64,000 nt of DNA from Marinobacter halotolerans. Its GTDB lineage: Bacteria; Pseudomonadota; Gammaproteobacteria; Pseudomonadales; Oleiphilaceae. Position 1 is the first letter of the stretch; every line of letters begins with the position of its first letter. The stretch spans positions 372,001 to 436,000 of the forward strand of contig NZ_VMHP01000002.1 of the NCBI RefSeq assembly GCF_008795985.1, read 5' to 3'. Below, piece after piece: positions 52,828-62,444 of the stretch. The position numbers and the translations under genes are program-made. Below the pieces are notes generated by a model. It saw nothing but the letters and a program-made list of their open reading frames with translations. It made no database searches and had not been told where the DNA came from.

Positions 52828-53610
52828 ATGCCAACGGAAATCACCGCGGACATCATCAGCCAGTGGATCGGCCAGCATTTCTGGCCGTTTTTCAGGCTGG
52901 CCAGTTTCATGATGGTGATCCCGTTTATTGGCACCCAGCTGGTGCCAGCCCGAATACGAATGGGGCTGGCGTTGCTGATGACCGTGCTGATTGTGCCCAT
53001 GATTCCCCAGGTTCCCCAGGTGGACGCCCTCAGTGCCGAGGCAGTGGTCATTACTCTTCAACAGATACTGATTGGCGTCGGCATGGGGTTTGCTCTGACT
53101 GCTCTGTTTCAGCTTTTCGTGGTGGCGGGCCAGATGATTGCCATGCAGATGGGCCTGGGTTTTGCCTCGATGGTGGACCCGGCCAATGGCATTAACGTGG
53201 CGGTGCTGGCGCAGATCTACACCATAACCATCACCTTGCTCTACCTGTCCATGAACGGTCACCTGGTCGCTTTCGATGTGTTTATCGAGAGTTTCTACAC
53301 CATGCCCGTTGGTCTCGAAGGCTTGGGGCAGGCCGGTGTCTGGTCGCTGGCCCACCGGATTTCCTGGATTTTCGTATCGGCCGTGCTATTGGCGCTGCCG
53401 GCGGTCACAGCGGTGTTTATCGTCAACATTTCCTTCGGCGTGATGACCCGCGCCGCGCCGCAGATGAATATTTTTGCCCTGGGTTTCCCGATTGGCCTGA
53501 TTTTTGGATTGTTTTCCATATGGGTGCTGCACGCCAATTTTCTGCCACATTTCGAGCAGTACACCCGGGAAACGTTCGAATACATGCGTCAGTTGCAGGG
53601 CCTGCCCTGA
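52828..53610 (+). CDS. fliR: FliR, export gate protein
   Basis: A 260-residue membrane protein with about six hydrophobic segments, including FWPFFRLASFMMVIPFIGTQLVPARIRMGLALLMTVLIVPMIP and the conserved QMIAMQMGLGFASMVDPANGINVAVLAQ. It closes the FliPQR export gate and interacts with FlhB, whose gene follows 21 bases later. Confidence 0.96.
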   Translation: MPTEITADIISQWIGQHFWPFFRLASFMMVIPFIGTQLVPARIRMGLALLMTVLIVPMIPQVPQVDALSAEAVVITLQQILIGVGMGFALTALFQLFVVAGQMIAMQMGLGFASMVDPANGINVAVLAQIYTITITLLYLSMNGHLVAFDVFIESFYTMPVGLEGLGQAGVWSLAHRISWIFVSAVLLALPAVTAVFIVNISFGVMTRAAPQMNIFALGFPIGLIFGLFSIWVLHANFLPHFEQYTRETFEYMRQLQGLP

Positions 53611-53631
53611 AGCTGAGCTCAGGGTTCCGAG

Positions 53632-54768
53632 ATGGCCGAAGAGAACGAAAACAGCCAGGAAAAAACGGAAGAGCCGACCCCCCGACGACTTGAAAAAGCC
53701 CGGGAGGATGGCCAGACGGCCCGTTCCAAGGAACTGGCAACCATGGCCGTGCTTATCTCCGGCGCCATGGGGCTGCTGGTTTTTGGCGCGTCCATGGGCA
53801 AGTCCATGGCCGGCATCATGCGTGACAGCTTTGTGCTTGACCGTACGGATATATTCGACACCGGGCAGATGACCCTTCATCTGCTGGCCTCTGCCAAAGA
53901 AGCTACCCTTGCCACTGCGCCTCTGTTAGTTGTGATGCTGATCGCCGCCATTGCCGGTTCCATTGGCATCGGTGGCCTGCTGATCAGCGGCAAGGCCATT
54001 GCGCCCAAACTCAACCGCATGGACCCGATCAAGGGGCTGGGGCGGATGTTCTCCATGCGCTCATTGATTGAGCTGGTCAAGGCGATCCTCAAGGTCGGCC
54101 TGGTAATGGCCGTGGCGATCCTGATCCTGGATCTGCGAACCGATGACCTTCTGAGTATTTCATCCGAGTCGTTCCGGGGGGCGATGGAGCACGTGCTCTG
54201 GACGCTGGGCTGGAGCTTTCTGGTGTTGGCCTGCGCGACGATTGTTATTGCGGTGATCGACGTGCCTTTCCAGATCTACGATCACCAGAAAAAGCTCAAG
54301 ATGACGATGCAGGAGGTCAAGGACGAGTACAAGGACACGGAAGGCAAACCGGAAGTGAAGGGCCGGATCCGTCAGCTGCAGCGTGAAATGGCCCAGCGGC
54401 GCATGATGCAGGATGTGCCGGGTGCCGACGTGGTGATTACCAACCCGACCCATTATGCGGTGGCGCTGAAGTACGACCAGAAGAAGATGGCGGCGCCGAT
54501 TGTAGTGGCGAAGGGGCATGACCAGACAGCGTTCAAGATTATGGAGATCGCCCGGGAGCACAAGGTAGAGGTGATGCGGACACCGCCTTTGACACGGGCG
54601 GTCTATCACAACACCAAAGTCGGCGACGAGATTCCCGACGGCCTCTACATGGCAATAGCCCAGGTCCTGGCCTACGTTTTCCAGCTGCGCCAGTTCCGCA
54701 AAGGGCGTGGCGACAAGCCTCATGTTCCGGATTTCCCGATTCCTTCGGATCTGCGGCGGGATGTTTGA
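53632..54768 (+). CDS. flhB: FlhB, export switch protein
   Basis: A 378-residue protein with four membrane helices and the autocleavage motif Asn-Pro-Thr-His in VVITNPTHYAVALKYDQKKMAAP. A long basic helix before it (EVKDEYKDTEGKPEVKGRIRQLQREMAQRR) is typical. Cleavage after Asn changes export from hook to filament subunits in response to FliK. The N-terminal EKTEEPTPRRLEKAREDGQTARSKEL is conserved. Last gene of the fliL string; a palindromic element follows the stop. Confidence 0.97.
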   Translation: MAEENENSQEKTEEPTPRRLEKAREDGQTARSKELATMAVLISGAMGLLVFGASMGKSMAGIMRDSFVLDRTDIFDTGQMTLHLLASAKEATLATAPLLVVMLIAAIAGSIGIGGLLISGKAIAPKLNRMDPIKGLGRMFSMRSLIELVKAILKVGLVMAVAILILDLRTDDLLSISSESFRGAMEHVLWTLGWSFLVLACATIVIAVIDVPFQIYDHQKKLKMTMQEVKDEYKDTEGKPEVKGRIRQLQREMAQRRMMQDVPGADVVITNPTHYAVALKYDQKKMAAPIVVAKGHDQTAFKIMEIAREHKVEVMRTPPLTRAVYHNTKVGDEIPDGLYMAIAQVLAYVFQLRQFRKGRGDKPHVPDFPIPSDLRRDV

Positions 54769-54810
54769 GCTTGGTAGCTCGCCCTCGTTAGCCTGCGGAT
54801 TCGGTGCTGG

Positions 54811-54924
54811 GTGGTTCTTCGAATGGGCTGCCCAAAACACGCTCCTTGCGGCACATCCATGTGACGCTTGGGCTCCGCCATCCATGGCTCCGCACAGTTT
54901 TGGGCAGCCCATCCGAAGAACCAC
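54811..54924. repeat. Palindromic intergenic element after flhB
   Basis: Two 28-base arms (54811-54838 and 54897-54924) are inverted copies with one mismatch, separated by 58 bases that themselves contain short palindromes around CACATCCATGTG and CATCCATGG. This is the shape of a small repeated extragenic or MITE-like element. No coding capacity and no transposase are present. It lies between the ends of the flhB and the methyltransferase genes, so it could form a large cruciform or RNA hairpin. Whether it recurs in the genome cannot be seen here. Confidence 0.8.
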
Positions 54925-54947
54925 TTCTGGCCATTCAGATACCGTAG

Positions 54948-54973
54948 GTCGGATTAGCAAAGCGTAATCCGAC
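54948..54973. repeat. Short hairpin (GTCGGATTA type)
   Basis: GTCGGATTA (54948-54956) is followed after 8 bases by its inverse TAATCCGAC (54965-54973). This hairpin type is known as a scattered repeat in many proteobacteria. It stands between two convergent genes with no T-run, so its role as a terminator is doubtful. Confidence 0.7.
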
Positions 54974-54983
54974 AACGCCCCTC

Positions 54984-55853
54984 TCAGACCCCAGCCTCAA
55001 CAACCCGCACCATAGGATCATTCCTGCTCTCCGGTATCGAAAGCCGACCATAAAAATCCACCGGATTGTGAACCGTCAGCGACGAAAAGCCGCACCCAGC
55101 AAAATGCTCCGCCGCCTGCCGATCGTCCTCAAAATGAAAGCTCACATCACTACGCGTGACCGTTCCGAGAATCCCACCCAGCGCTTTCAGGCCACCGCGT
55201 AACAGCGGCTGAGTAGGCATCAGGTAGCTCTCTGACAGGTAAACCGAGCCCGGCCGTTCCTGCATCAGGCCGGCCAGGCGTTTCCAGAACTCCGAGATAA
55301 CCGGCAGCGAAAAATAGCTGGTCAGGCCTTCGGTAATAACAATCACCGGTTCGTTGTTGTCAAAGGTTCGGGCCATCACTGTTTCCAGCGAATGGTCACC
55401 AGCGGTCGCCAGTATATCAATGGGCATGACCTGGTGGCGGGCGCCCAGGTGGCCGGATATCAGCAGTCTGGAGGCCTTGCGGGTGGCCATGTTCGGCAGG
55501 TCGGCTTCGGCCATGTGGATCTTTGGGTACTTTTCTCGAAGACGGATACCCCTGGGCGACATGCCGCAGGCGATTTCCAGTATCTGGGTGACGCCGCGAT
55601 CGATTGTCTGTTCAATCAGGTGATCGATGATCAGATGGCGCTGCAGCAGGAAGGTTCGAAGGTTACCCCCCACCACCGCTTTGCTGGCAGCTTCGAAGGG
55701 GGTCATCAGGTGGTACAGCCACTTTCCCTGGTCGGTGGCCAGTATGTCATCGGACAGCCCGTGCCGGTGCCAGACGGCACCGGTGTACAGGGCGGTGAAG
55801 CTTATGCCGGTGCTGTCCTTTACCGACCGGTCTTTAACGGTTCGGAGTTTCAT
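54984..55853 (-). CDS. Class I SAM-dependent methyltransferase (LCMT-like)
   Basis: A 289-residue protein with the SAM motif LEIACGMSPRGIRLREKYP and an acidic MAEADLPNM after the second strand. It also has VIVITEGLTSYFSL, a motif typical of the leucine carboxyl methyltransferase/O-methyltransferase group. The target is unknown. The ATG lies within the last bases of uraA, so it is probably translated with it. The function of a methyltransferase in a pyrimidine-salvage operon is not evident. Confidence 0.82.
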   Translation of the reverse strand: MKLRTVKDRSVKDSTGISFTALYTGAVWHRHGLSDDILATDQGKWLYHLMTPFEAASKAVVGGNLRTFLLQRHLIIDHLIEQTIDRGVTQILEIACGMSPRGIRLREKYPKIHMAEADLPNMATRKASRLLISGHLGARHQVMPIDILATAGDHSLETVMARTFDNNEPVIVITEGLTSYFSLPVISEFWKRLAGLMQERPGSVYLSESYLMPTQPLLRGGLKALGGILGTVTRSDVSFHFEDDRQAAEHFAGCGFSSLTVHNPVDFYGRLSIPESRNDPMVRVVEAGV

Positions 55854-57087
55854 CAAGGTTTCCCCAGGCTTCTCCTTTGCCGGGCAGTACCAGGTTCAGG
55901 AAGATAGCCGCCACGGCGCACAGGGCAATGCCTTCCAGATTGCCAATCGCCATGCCACCGATGCCGAATACCAGGGTAATGGCAACGATCACCAGGTTGC
56001 GGGCCTGGGACAGGTCCACCTGGTGGCGAATCAGTGTGTTCAGGCCGACTACCGCAATAGAGCCGAACAGCAGGCACAGAATGCCGCCCATGACCGGTAC
56101 CGGTATGGTCTGTAATGCCGCGCCGAATTTGCCCACGAAGGCCAGCACAATCGCAATGCCGGCGGCCCAGATCATCACCCTTGGGTTGAAGTTGCGGGTC
56201 AGCATTACAGCGCCCGTCACTTCAGAATAGGTGGTGTTGGGCGGCCCGCCAAGGGCAGCAGCGGCGCTGGTGGCCAGGCCGTCGCCGAGCAGGGTGCGGT
56301 GCAGGCCGGGCTTTTTCAGGTAGTCCTTGTGGGTGACGCTGCCGATGGCCAGGATGTCGCCGATGTGTTCAATGGCCGGCGCAATGGCCACAGGGACCAT
56401 GAACAGGATGGCGCTCATGCTGAAGGCCGGCGCGACGAAATTGGGGGCCGCGAACCAGGGGGCGTTGGTGATGGGCGACAGGTCAACGATGCCCATAATA
56501 GCGGACAGCACGTAGCCCACCACAATGCCGAACATGATGGGAATAAGGCGGAAGATGCCCTTGGCCCAGACCGACATCACCAGTGTGACCGCCAGCGAGA
56601 TCATGGCAATCCAGATCGCGGTGTCGTAGGGAATCAGCTGGGTGGAGCCATCACCGGTGCGACCGGAGGCCATGTGCACCGCCACCGGCGCCAGACTAAG
56701 CCCGATCACCATGATCACCGGGCCAATGACCACCGGCGGCAGCAGGCGGGTGATGAAGCCGGTGCCCCGGGCCCGCACCAACCCGCTTAGGATGATGTAA
56801 AGAATACCTGCCGCCATCAAGCCGCCCAGGGTTTCTTCCAGGCCGAACCGGCCTTTGGCCGCCATGATGGGGGCGATAAAGGCAAAGGACGAGGCCAGGA
56901 AGATGGGAATCTGGCCACCAGTCACAATGTGGAAAATCAGGGTGCCGATGCCGGCGGTAAACAGTGCCACGTTCGGGTCCAGCCCGGTGATCAGTGGCAT
57001 CAGCACCAGTGCGCCGAAGGCCACCAGTAGCATCTGTGAGCCGGCAATCGCCTGTTTCCAGACCGGATCGTTGGTATGGTCCTGCAT
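55834..57087 (-). CDS. uraA: Uracil-xanthine permease (UraA-like)
   Basis: A 417-residue NCS2-family transporter with about 14 hydrophobic segments. The characteristic early region is MPLITGLDPNVALFTAGIGTLIFHIVTGGQIPIFLASSFAFIAPI, and the substrate site region is AIAPAIEHIGDILAIGSVT, followed by GDGLATSAAAALGGPPNTTYSEVTGAVMLTRNFNPRVM. It takes up uracil by proton symport. It lies two bases after upp, so the two form a uracil salvage pair with upp first. Confidence 0.93.
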   Translation of the reverse strand: MQDHTNDPVWKQAIAGSQMLLVAFGALVLMPLITGLDPNVALFTAGIGTLIFHIVTGGQIPIFLASSFAFIAPIMAAKGRFGLEETLGGLMAAGILYIILSGLVRARGTGFITRLLPPVVIGPVIMVIGLSLAPVAVHMASGRTGDGSTQLIPYDTAIWIAMISLAVTLVMSVWAKGIFRLIPIMFGIVVGYVLSAIMGIVDLSPITNAPWFAAPNFVAPAFSMSAILFMVPVAIAPAIEHIGDILAIGSVTHKDYLKKPGLHRTLLGDGLATSAAAALGGPPNTTYSEVTGAVMLTRNFNPRVMIWAAGIAIVLAFVGKFGAALQTIPVPVMGGILCLLFGSIAVVGLNTLIRHQVDLSQARNLVIVAITLVFGIGGMAIGNLEGIALCAVAAIFLNLVLPGKGEAWGNLDETPNR

Positions 57088-57089
57088 GC

Positions 57090-57728
57090 TTAAACGTCCT
57101 TCTGCTTGGTGCCGAAAATCTTGTCGCCTGCGTCGCCCAGGCCCGGAAGAATGTAGCCCTTGTCGTTCAGGCCATCGTCAATGGAAGCGGTGTAAATGGA
57201 CACGTCCGGGTGCTTTTCCAACACCTTTTGCACGCCTTCCGGCGCGGCTACCAGGATCAGAGCGCGGATCTCGGTGCTGCCGGCTTTCTTGAGCAGGTCG
57301 ATAGTGGAAATCAGCGAGCCGCCGGTGGCCAGCATAGGGTCGACAATCATGGACATCCGCTGGTCCAGCTCCCCGACCAGTTTTTCAAAATAGGTGCTGG
57401 CTTCCAGAGTTTCTTCGTTACGGACCTGGCCCACCACACTGACCCGGGCGCCGGGTATCAGGCTCAGGACGCCGTCCAGCATGCCCAGACCGGCGCGAAG
57501 AATCGGCACGATGGTGATTTTCTTGCCCTGGATCTGCTCGATGGTTACCGGCCCGGCCCAGCCTTCAATGGTTTTGGGCTGGAGCGAGAAGTCTTTGGTG
57601 GCTTCATAGGTCAGCAGCGCTCCCACTTCCTGCGCCAGTTCCCGGAAGTTCTTTGTGCTGATTTCGGCACGGCGCATCAGGCCGAGTTTGTGGCGGATCA
57701 GCGGATGTTTTACCTCGTGAATGGGCAT
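57090..57728 (-). CDS. upp: Uracil phosphoribosyltransferase
   Basis: A 212-residue enzyme that makes UMP from uracil and PRPP. The PRPP-binding motif is [25 protein letters not shown], and the uracil-binding C-terminal segment is [26 protein letters not shown]. The length is normal for Upp. First gene of a minus-strand pyrimidine-salvage operon (upp, uraA, methyltransferase) inserted between flhB and flhA. Confidence 0.96.
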   Translation of the reverse strand: MPIHEVKHPLIRHKLGLMRRAEISTKNFRELAQEVGALLTYEATKDFSLQPKTIEGWAGPVTIEQIQGKKITIVPILRAGLGMLDGVLSLIPGARVSVVGQVRNEETLEASTYFEKLVGELDQRMSMIVDPMLATGGSLISTIDLLKKAGSTEIRALILVAAPEGVQKVLEKHPDVSIYTASIDDGLNDKGYILPGLGDAGDKIFGTKQKDV

Positions 57729-57871
57729 GAGCGTACCTTTTAATCAGTCGTTATCGGTCGTTTTTCAGACAGTGTCGAACAGCGGCAGGGTGCAAAAACA
57801 CCCGCAAAGGCGCAAGGATACCGCATCTGAAAAGGAGCGTCAGGCTACAGGTTAAGAAATTCCTTGAGTGC

Positions 57872-57887
57872 TGGTACGGATATTGCG
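57872..57887 (+). promoter_or_regulatory. Sigma-54 promoter of flhA
   Basis: TGGTACGGATATTGCG has GG at 57873-57874 and GC at 57885-57886, ten bases apart, and TTGC at the -12 box. It lies 83 bases before flhA on the strand opposite to upp, and should start the flhA-flhF-flhG-fliA transcript. Confidence 0.84.
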
Positions 57888-57970
57888 GTAGCCAGTGGAA
57901 ACGGGCCCCTTGTGTCAAAAAAACGACCGGCCCTGTCAGTAACAAACCGCCTATCGGAGACTTTTCCGGC

Positions 57971-60133
57971 ATGGACCGAGCGTTAGCCCTCAGCAGTGTC
58001 AAATCCCTGACGCGGGGAAATATTGGTATACCCGTGATGCTGATGGGTTTGCTGGGCATGATGATTCTGCCCATGCCGACCTTCCTGCTGGACGTGTTCT
58101 TCACGTTCAACATCACGCTGTCCATGGTGATTCTGCTGGTCTGTGTCTATGCGTTGCGGCCGGTGGAGTTTGCGGCTTTCCCGACGGTTCTGCTGGTGGC
58201 CACGCTCTTCCGGCTTGCCCTTAACGTCGCCTCGACCCGAGTGGTACTGCTGAACGGCCAGGAGGGCGGGGACGCGGCCGGTCAGGTTATCGAGGCGTTC
58301 GGTGCGGTGCTGATTGGCGGCAACTACGCCGTGGGCCTGATTGTATTCGCCATTCTGATGATCATTAACTTCCTGGTGGTCACCAAGGGTGCCGGCCGGG
58401 TGTCGGAAGTCAGTGCGCGCTTCACCCTTGACGCCATGCCGGGCAAACAAATGGCCATTGATGCCGACCTGAACGCCGGGCTGATCAACCAGGAAGAGGC
58501 GAAATCACGTCGCTCCGAAATCGCCCAGGAAGCGGATTTTTACGGTTCCATGGATGGTGCCAGCAAGTTTGTAAAAGGCGATGCGATTGCCGGCCTGTTG
58601 ATCCTGGCCATCAACATTATTGGTGGTGTGGCCATCGGCATGATCCAGCACGGGCTGGATTTCGGAACCGCCATGCAGAACTACGCGCTGCTGACCATTG
58701 GTGATGGTCTGGCGGCGCAGATCCCCTCACTGTTGCTGGCCACCTCTGCGGCGATCATGGTGACCCGCGTTACCTCCAGCCAGGATATGGGTGGGCAGAT
58801 TCTGCAGCAGATGTTTGACGCACCCAAGGCCATTGGCATTGCGGCCTTCATCCTGATTATTCTGGGTCTGATTCCGGGCATGCCCCATGTGGCGTTTCTG
58901 GGGCTGGGTAGCATCGCGGCGGTGATTGCCTGGTACATCTGGAAGAAGGACCGGCAGACTGTCGAAGAGGAAACCGTGGTTCCCGCCCGCAGTGGCGGCG
59001 CCCGCCCCGCCGGACGGGATATTTCCGCCGACGATCAGGGCCAGGCCGGCCAGTTGCCCGCTCCGGGTGAAACCCGCGAGCTGGGCTGGGACGATGTGTC
59101 CACAGTGGACATCGTGGGTCTGGAAGTGGGCTACCGATTGATTCCTCTGGTGGATAAGTCCCAGGGCGGACAACTGCTGAGCCGCATCAAGGGCGTGCGC
59201 AAGAAGCTGTCCCAGGATCTGGGCTTCCTGATGCCCTCGGTCCATATTCGCGACAACCTCGACCTGATGCCCAACGTCTACCGCATTACGCTGATGGGCG
59301 TGACTATCGCCGAAGCCGAAATTCACCCGGACCGGGAGTTGGCCATCGATCCCGGGCAGGTGTTCGGGAAAATAGAGGGCATCGAAGGAAAGGACCCGGC
59401 CTTTGGTCTGGATGCCAGCTGGATAGAGCCGGATAAAAAGGATCAGGCCCAGACCCTGGGTTACACCGTTGTGGATGCCAGCACCGTGGTGGCCACCCAT
59501 CTCAACCAGATTCTGCAGAAGCACGCCCATGAGCTGCTGGGGCACGAGGAAGTGCAGAAATGGCTCGACCAGCTGGAGAAAATCTCGCCCAAGCTGGCCG
59601 AGGAGCTGGTGCCCACCGCCGTGTCTATCAGCGTCCTGCTGAAGGTGCTTCAGAACCTGCTGAAGGAAGAAGTGCCGATAAGGGATATGCGTTCGATTGC
59701 TGAAGCCATCGTCAATGTGCATCCCCGCAGCCAGGACCCTAAAGTTTTGACCACCATGGCTCGCCAGGCACTGCGCCGGATGATCATCCAGAGCATTTGC
59801 GGCAACGAAAGCGAGATTCCGGTGATTACCCTGGATCCGGATCTGGAACAGTTATTGCTCAAGAGCGTTCAGCAGAGTCAACAATCCGGCGGTCAGGATG
59901 ATATCGGGCTGGTGTTGGAGCCCAATATGGTCGAGAAGCTGCAACGATCTCTCAGAGAAAGCGTTCAGCGGCAGGAGATGCTGGGCAAGCCCGCTATCCT
60001 GCTGGTTTCCGGCCCTCTCAGGCCGGTTCTGGCACGGTTTGCCAGCTACGGTGTCGAGCGCCTGCATGTCCTGTCCTATCAGGAAGTGCCGGATAACAAG
60101 CAGATAACAATTGTGGCGTCCGTCGGCCAGTAA
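57971..60133 (+). CDS. flhA: FlhA, export gate protein
   Basis: A 720-residue protein. About eight membrane helices occupy the first 330 residues, with the family's conserved LPMPTFLLDVFFTFNITLSMVILLV and the FHIPEP segment as RFTLDAMPGKQMAIDADLNAGLI. A large cytosolic domain follows (VGLEVGYRLIPLVDK, then HPDRELAIDPGQV). It forms the nonameric ring that receives substrate-chaperone complexes and powers export by proton flow. Separated from flhB by a minus-strand operon. Confidence 0.97.
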   Translation: MDRALALSSVKSLTRGNIGIPVMLMGLLGMMILPMPTFLLDVFFTFNITLSMVILLVCVYALRPVEFAAFPTVLLVATLFRLALNVASTRVVLLNGQEGGDAAGQVIEAFGAVLIGGNYAVGLIVFAILMIINFLVVTKGAGRVSEVSARFTLDAMPGKQMAIDADLNAGLINQEEAKSRRSEIAQEADFYGSMDGASKFVKGDAIAGLLILAINIIGGVAIGMIQHGLDFGTAMQNYALLTIGDGLAAQIPSLLLATSAAIMVTRVTSSQDMGGQILQQMFDAPKAIGIAAFILIILGLIPGMPHVAFLGLGSIAAVIAWYIWKKDRQTVEEETVVPARSGGARPAGRDISADDQGQAGQLPAPGETRELGWDDVSTVDIVGLEVGYRLIPLVDKSQGGQLLSRIKGVRKKLSQDLGFLMPSVHIRDNLDLMPNVYRITLMGVTIAEAEIHPDRELAIDPGQVFGKIEGIEGKDPAFGLDASWIEPDKKDQAQTLGYTVVDASTVVATHLNQILQKHAHELLGHEEVQKWLDQLEKISPKLAEELVPTAVSISVLLKVLQNLLKEEVPIRDMRSIAEAIVNVHPRSQDPKVLTTMARQALRRMIIQSICGNESEIPVITLDPDLEQLLLKSVQQSQQSGGQDDIGLVLEPNMVEKLQRSLRESVQRQEMLGKPAILLVSGPLRPVLARFASYGVERLHVLSYQEVPDNKQITIVASVGQ

Positions 60134-60193
60134 TGACGACGGTTCACGTAGCGGCCGGCTAGAAACATCGGAGGCCCTGGAGGAAGGTTCATC

Positions 60194-61525
60194 ATGAAAG
60201 TAAAACGGTTTTTTGCCCAGAGCATGTCGGAGGCGCTTCGCCAGGTCCGTGACCAGATGGGGGAAGACGCGGTGATTCTCTCCAACCGAAGGGTGGATGG
60301 CGGCGTCGAAATCGTCACTGCCCTGGACTACGACGAAAATATGGCGCGTCAACGCCTTGGCGATGCGGCCAAAGATGCCACCAATGGGTCACGTCTGGCC
60401 GAGTTGCAGGCAGAACAGCACCGTAAACTGGAAGCCGAGCTGAACCGATCCCGTGATCGCATCCGCGAAGTCCGCGACGGCCAGTCGGAGCAGGGCAGAG
60501 CAGAAAAGCAGAAGCCGGCACCCACCGATGAATTCGCCAGGGCTTACCCCGAATCGAATGCTGACTCCGGCAGTGACTTCGCTGATGACCGCTACTCAGG
60601 CGAGCTGGCCCAGATGCGCGCCGAAATTAGCTCGCTCAGGGATATGATGAGTGCCCAGCGCCAGGGGCAGGGTGACAGCGCCCGTCGTAATGGCAGCAGG
60701 CCGGACGCCGCCGCAGAAAAACCCGCTATCAGCGCGGTTCAGCAGCGTCTTTCCGAACGGCTTCAGGAATTTGGTCTGGCGGCTGAACTGTCGGGCAGTC
60801 TGGCCCGGCGTCACCGTGAAGGCAGACTGGAAGACGGCTGGAAACAGAGCCTGAAACTTCTGGCGGCCGGCCTGAAAACGTCCCGCGGCGAGTGGGCCAG
60901 CGAAGGGGGTGTTTACGCGCTGGTCGGCCCTACTGGCTCTGGCAAGACCACCACCATCGGTAAGCTTGCTGCCCACTATGTGCTGCGCCATGGCCCCGAA
61001 TCGCTGGCGCTGGTGACCACTGATCGCTACCGGGTGGCGGCCCATGAACAGCTTTTTGTATTTGGCCGCATCCTTAATGTACCGGTGCGGGTGGTTGATG
61101 AACGCCATTCACTGGATGATATTCTGGACGAGCTGTCGGACCGGCACCTGGTTCTGATTGATACCGCAGGACTGACCAGCTCGGACAAAGGCTACGAGGA
61201 ACAGCTCAATGAACTGGCTCGCAGTCACCACCAGATCAAGACCCATCTGGTTGCATCGGCCACCAGTCAGCCGCGGATTATGAAATCGGTCTGGCATTGC
61301 TATAAGATGGCAAATCTTGCAGGTTGCGTGGTGACCAAAACCGATGAGGCGCTTACTCTGGGAGAGGCTCTGGGATTCGTCATGGAGACTGGTCTGCCCG
61401 TGGCGTACTACACTGACGGACAGAAAATCCCGGAAGACCTTCACCATGCACAGGCGGTTCCCCTGGTGCGCATGGCCGTGGAAAGGCTGAAGAAACTTCA
61501 GCAGCAGGCCCCGGTCGCAGTTTAG
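60194..61525 (+). CDS. flhF: FlhF, polar flagellar-placement GTPase
   Basis: A 443-residue SRP-type GTPase. The N-terminal MKVKRFFAQSMSEALRQVRDQMGEDAVILSNRRV is typical. After a disordered region, the GTPase domain has P-loop GPTGSGKTTTIGKLA, TTDRYRVAAHEQL, DTAGL and VTKTDEA. It marks the pole for assembly of the flagellum. The ATG follows GGAGGAAGG. flhG begins 76 bases after its stop. Confidence 0.95.
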   Translation: MKVKRFFAQSMSEALRQVRDQMGEDAVILSNRRVDGGVEIVTALDYDENMARQRLGDAAKDATNGSRLAELQAEQHRKLEAELNRSRDRIREVRDGQSEQGRAEKQKPAPTDEFARAYPESNADSGSDFADDRYSGELAQMRAEISSLRDMMSAQRQGQGDSARRNGSRPDAAAEKPAISAVQQRLSERLQEFGLAAELSGSLARRHREGRLEDGWKQSLKLLAAGLKTSRGEWASEGGVYALVGPTGSGKTTTIGKLAAHYVLRHGPESLALVTTDRYRVAAHEQLFVFGRILNVPVRVVDERHSLDDILDELSDRHLVLIDTAGLTSSDKGYEEQLNELARSHHQIKTHLVASATSQPRIMKSVWHCYKMANLAGCVVTKTDEALTLGEALGFVMETGLPVAYYTDGQKIPEDLHHAQAVPLVRMAVERLKKLQQQAPVAV

Positions 61526-61601
61526 GAACAGCGATACGCAAACAGTATTCTAATTACAAAACAGTGACCTCGCTTTTCAGAGGCAAGAGACCAGAGTCAG
61601 T

Positions 61602-62414
61602 ATGAGCAGACCACACCCGGTTCAGGTAATTGCGGTAACAGGCGGCAAAGGGGGCGTTGGCAAAAGCAACGTATCAGTCAACCTGGGTATTGCGCTGTCC
61701 CAGATGGGGCGGCGGGTGGTGCTGCTGGACGCGGACCTGGGTCTTGCCAACATTGATGTCCTGCTCGGTATTACCGCCAACCGCAATATCCAGGACGTTA
61801 TTTCCGGTGAGTGCGATCTGCGCGACGTTCTGGTCAACGGCCCCGGCGGCATCAAGATCGTGCCGGCTTCGTCCGGTACCCAGCGAATGACCCAGCTGTC
61901 CACCCTTGAACACGCAGGGCTGATCAATGCCTTCAGTGAGCTTGGTGACCAGATTGATGTGTTGATTGTCGACACCGCCGCCGGCATTTCCGAATCCGTT
62001 GTGAGCTTCCTTCGAGCCTCCCAGGAGCTGCTGCTGGTGGTCTGTGACGAACCCACCTCGATTACCGATGCTTACGCACTCATCAAGCTGATGAACCGCG
62101 ATTACGGCACCAACCGTTTCCGAATTCTGGCCAATCAGGTTCGCAACGAACAGGAAGGGCGCCACCTGTTCGAGAAACTGACCCGCGTGACCGAGCGGTT
62201 CCTTGATGTAGCGCTACAATATGTTGGTATGGTGCCCTATGACGAAGCGGTCAAGAAAGCCGTCCAGCGGCAAAAAGCGGTTCTGGATGCCTACCCCCGG
62301 GCCAAGGCATCACTGGCGATCAAGGCGCTTGCCGAGAAGGTTGACCACTGGCCGCTACCGTCCTCCCCGAGAGGCCATCTGGAATTCTTTGTGGAGCGGC
62401 TCGTCGAAGTCTGA
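61602..62414 (+). CDS. flhG: FlhG/FleN, flagellar number ATPase
   Basis: A 270-residue MinD-like ATPase with the deviant Walker A GGKGGVGKSNVSVNLG and VVLLDADLGLANIDVLLG. A C-terminal amphipathic tail would bind membrane. It limits flagella to one per pole by inhibiting FlrA/FleQ. Length and motif placement are normal. It lies between flhF and fliA, as in pseudomonads. Confidence 0.96.
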   Translation: MSRPHPVQVIAVTGGKGGVGKSNVSVNLGIALSQMGRRVVLLDADLGLANIDVLLGITANRNIQDVISGECDLRDVLVNGPGGIKIVPASSGTQRMTQLSTLEHAGLINAFSELGDQIDVLIVDTAAGISESVVSFLRASQELLLVVCDEPTSITDAYALIKLMNRDYGTNRFRILANQVRNEQEGRHLFEKLTRVTERFLDVALQYVGMVPYDEAVKKAVQRQKAVLDAYPRAKASLAIKALAEKVDHWPLPSSPRGHLEFFVERLVEV

Positions 62415-62444
62415 TTTTGGTCCTGTCACCGAGTAACTGGATAC

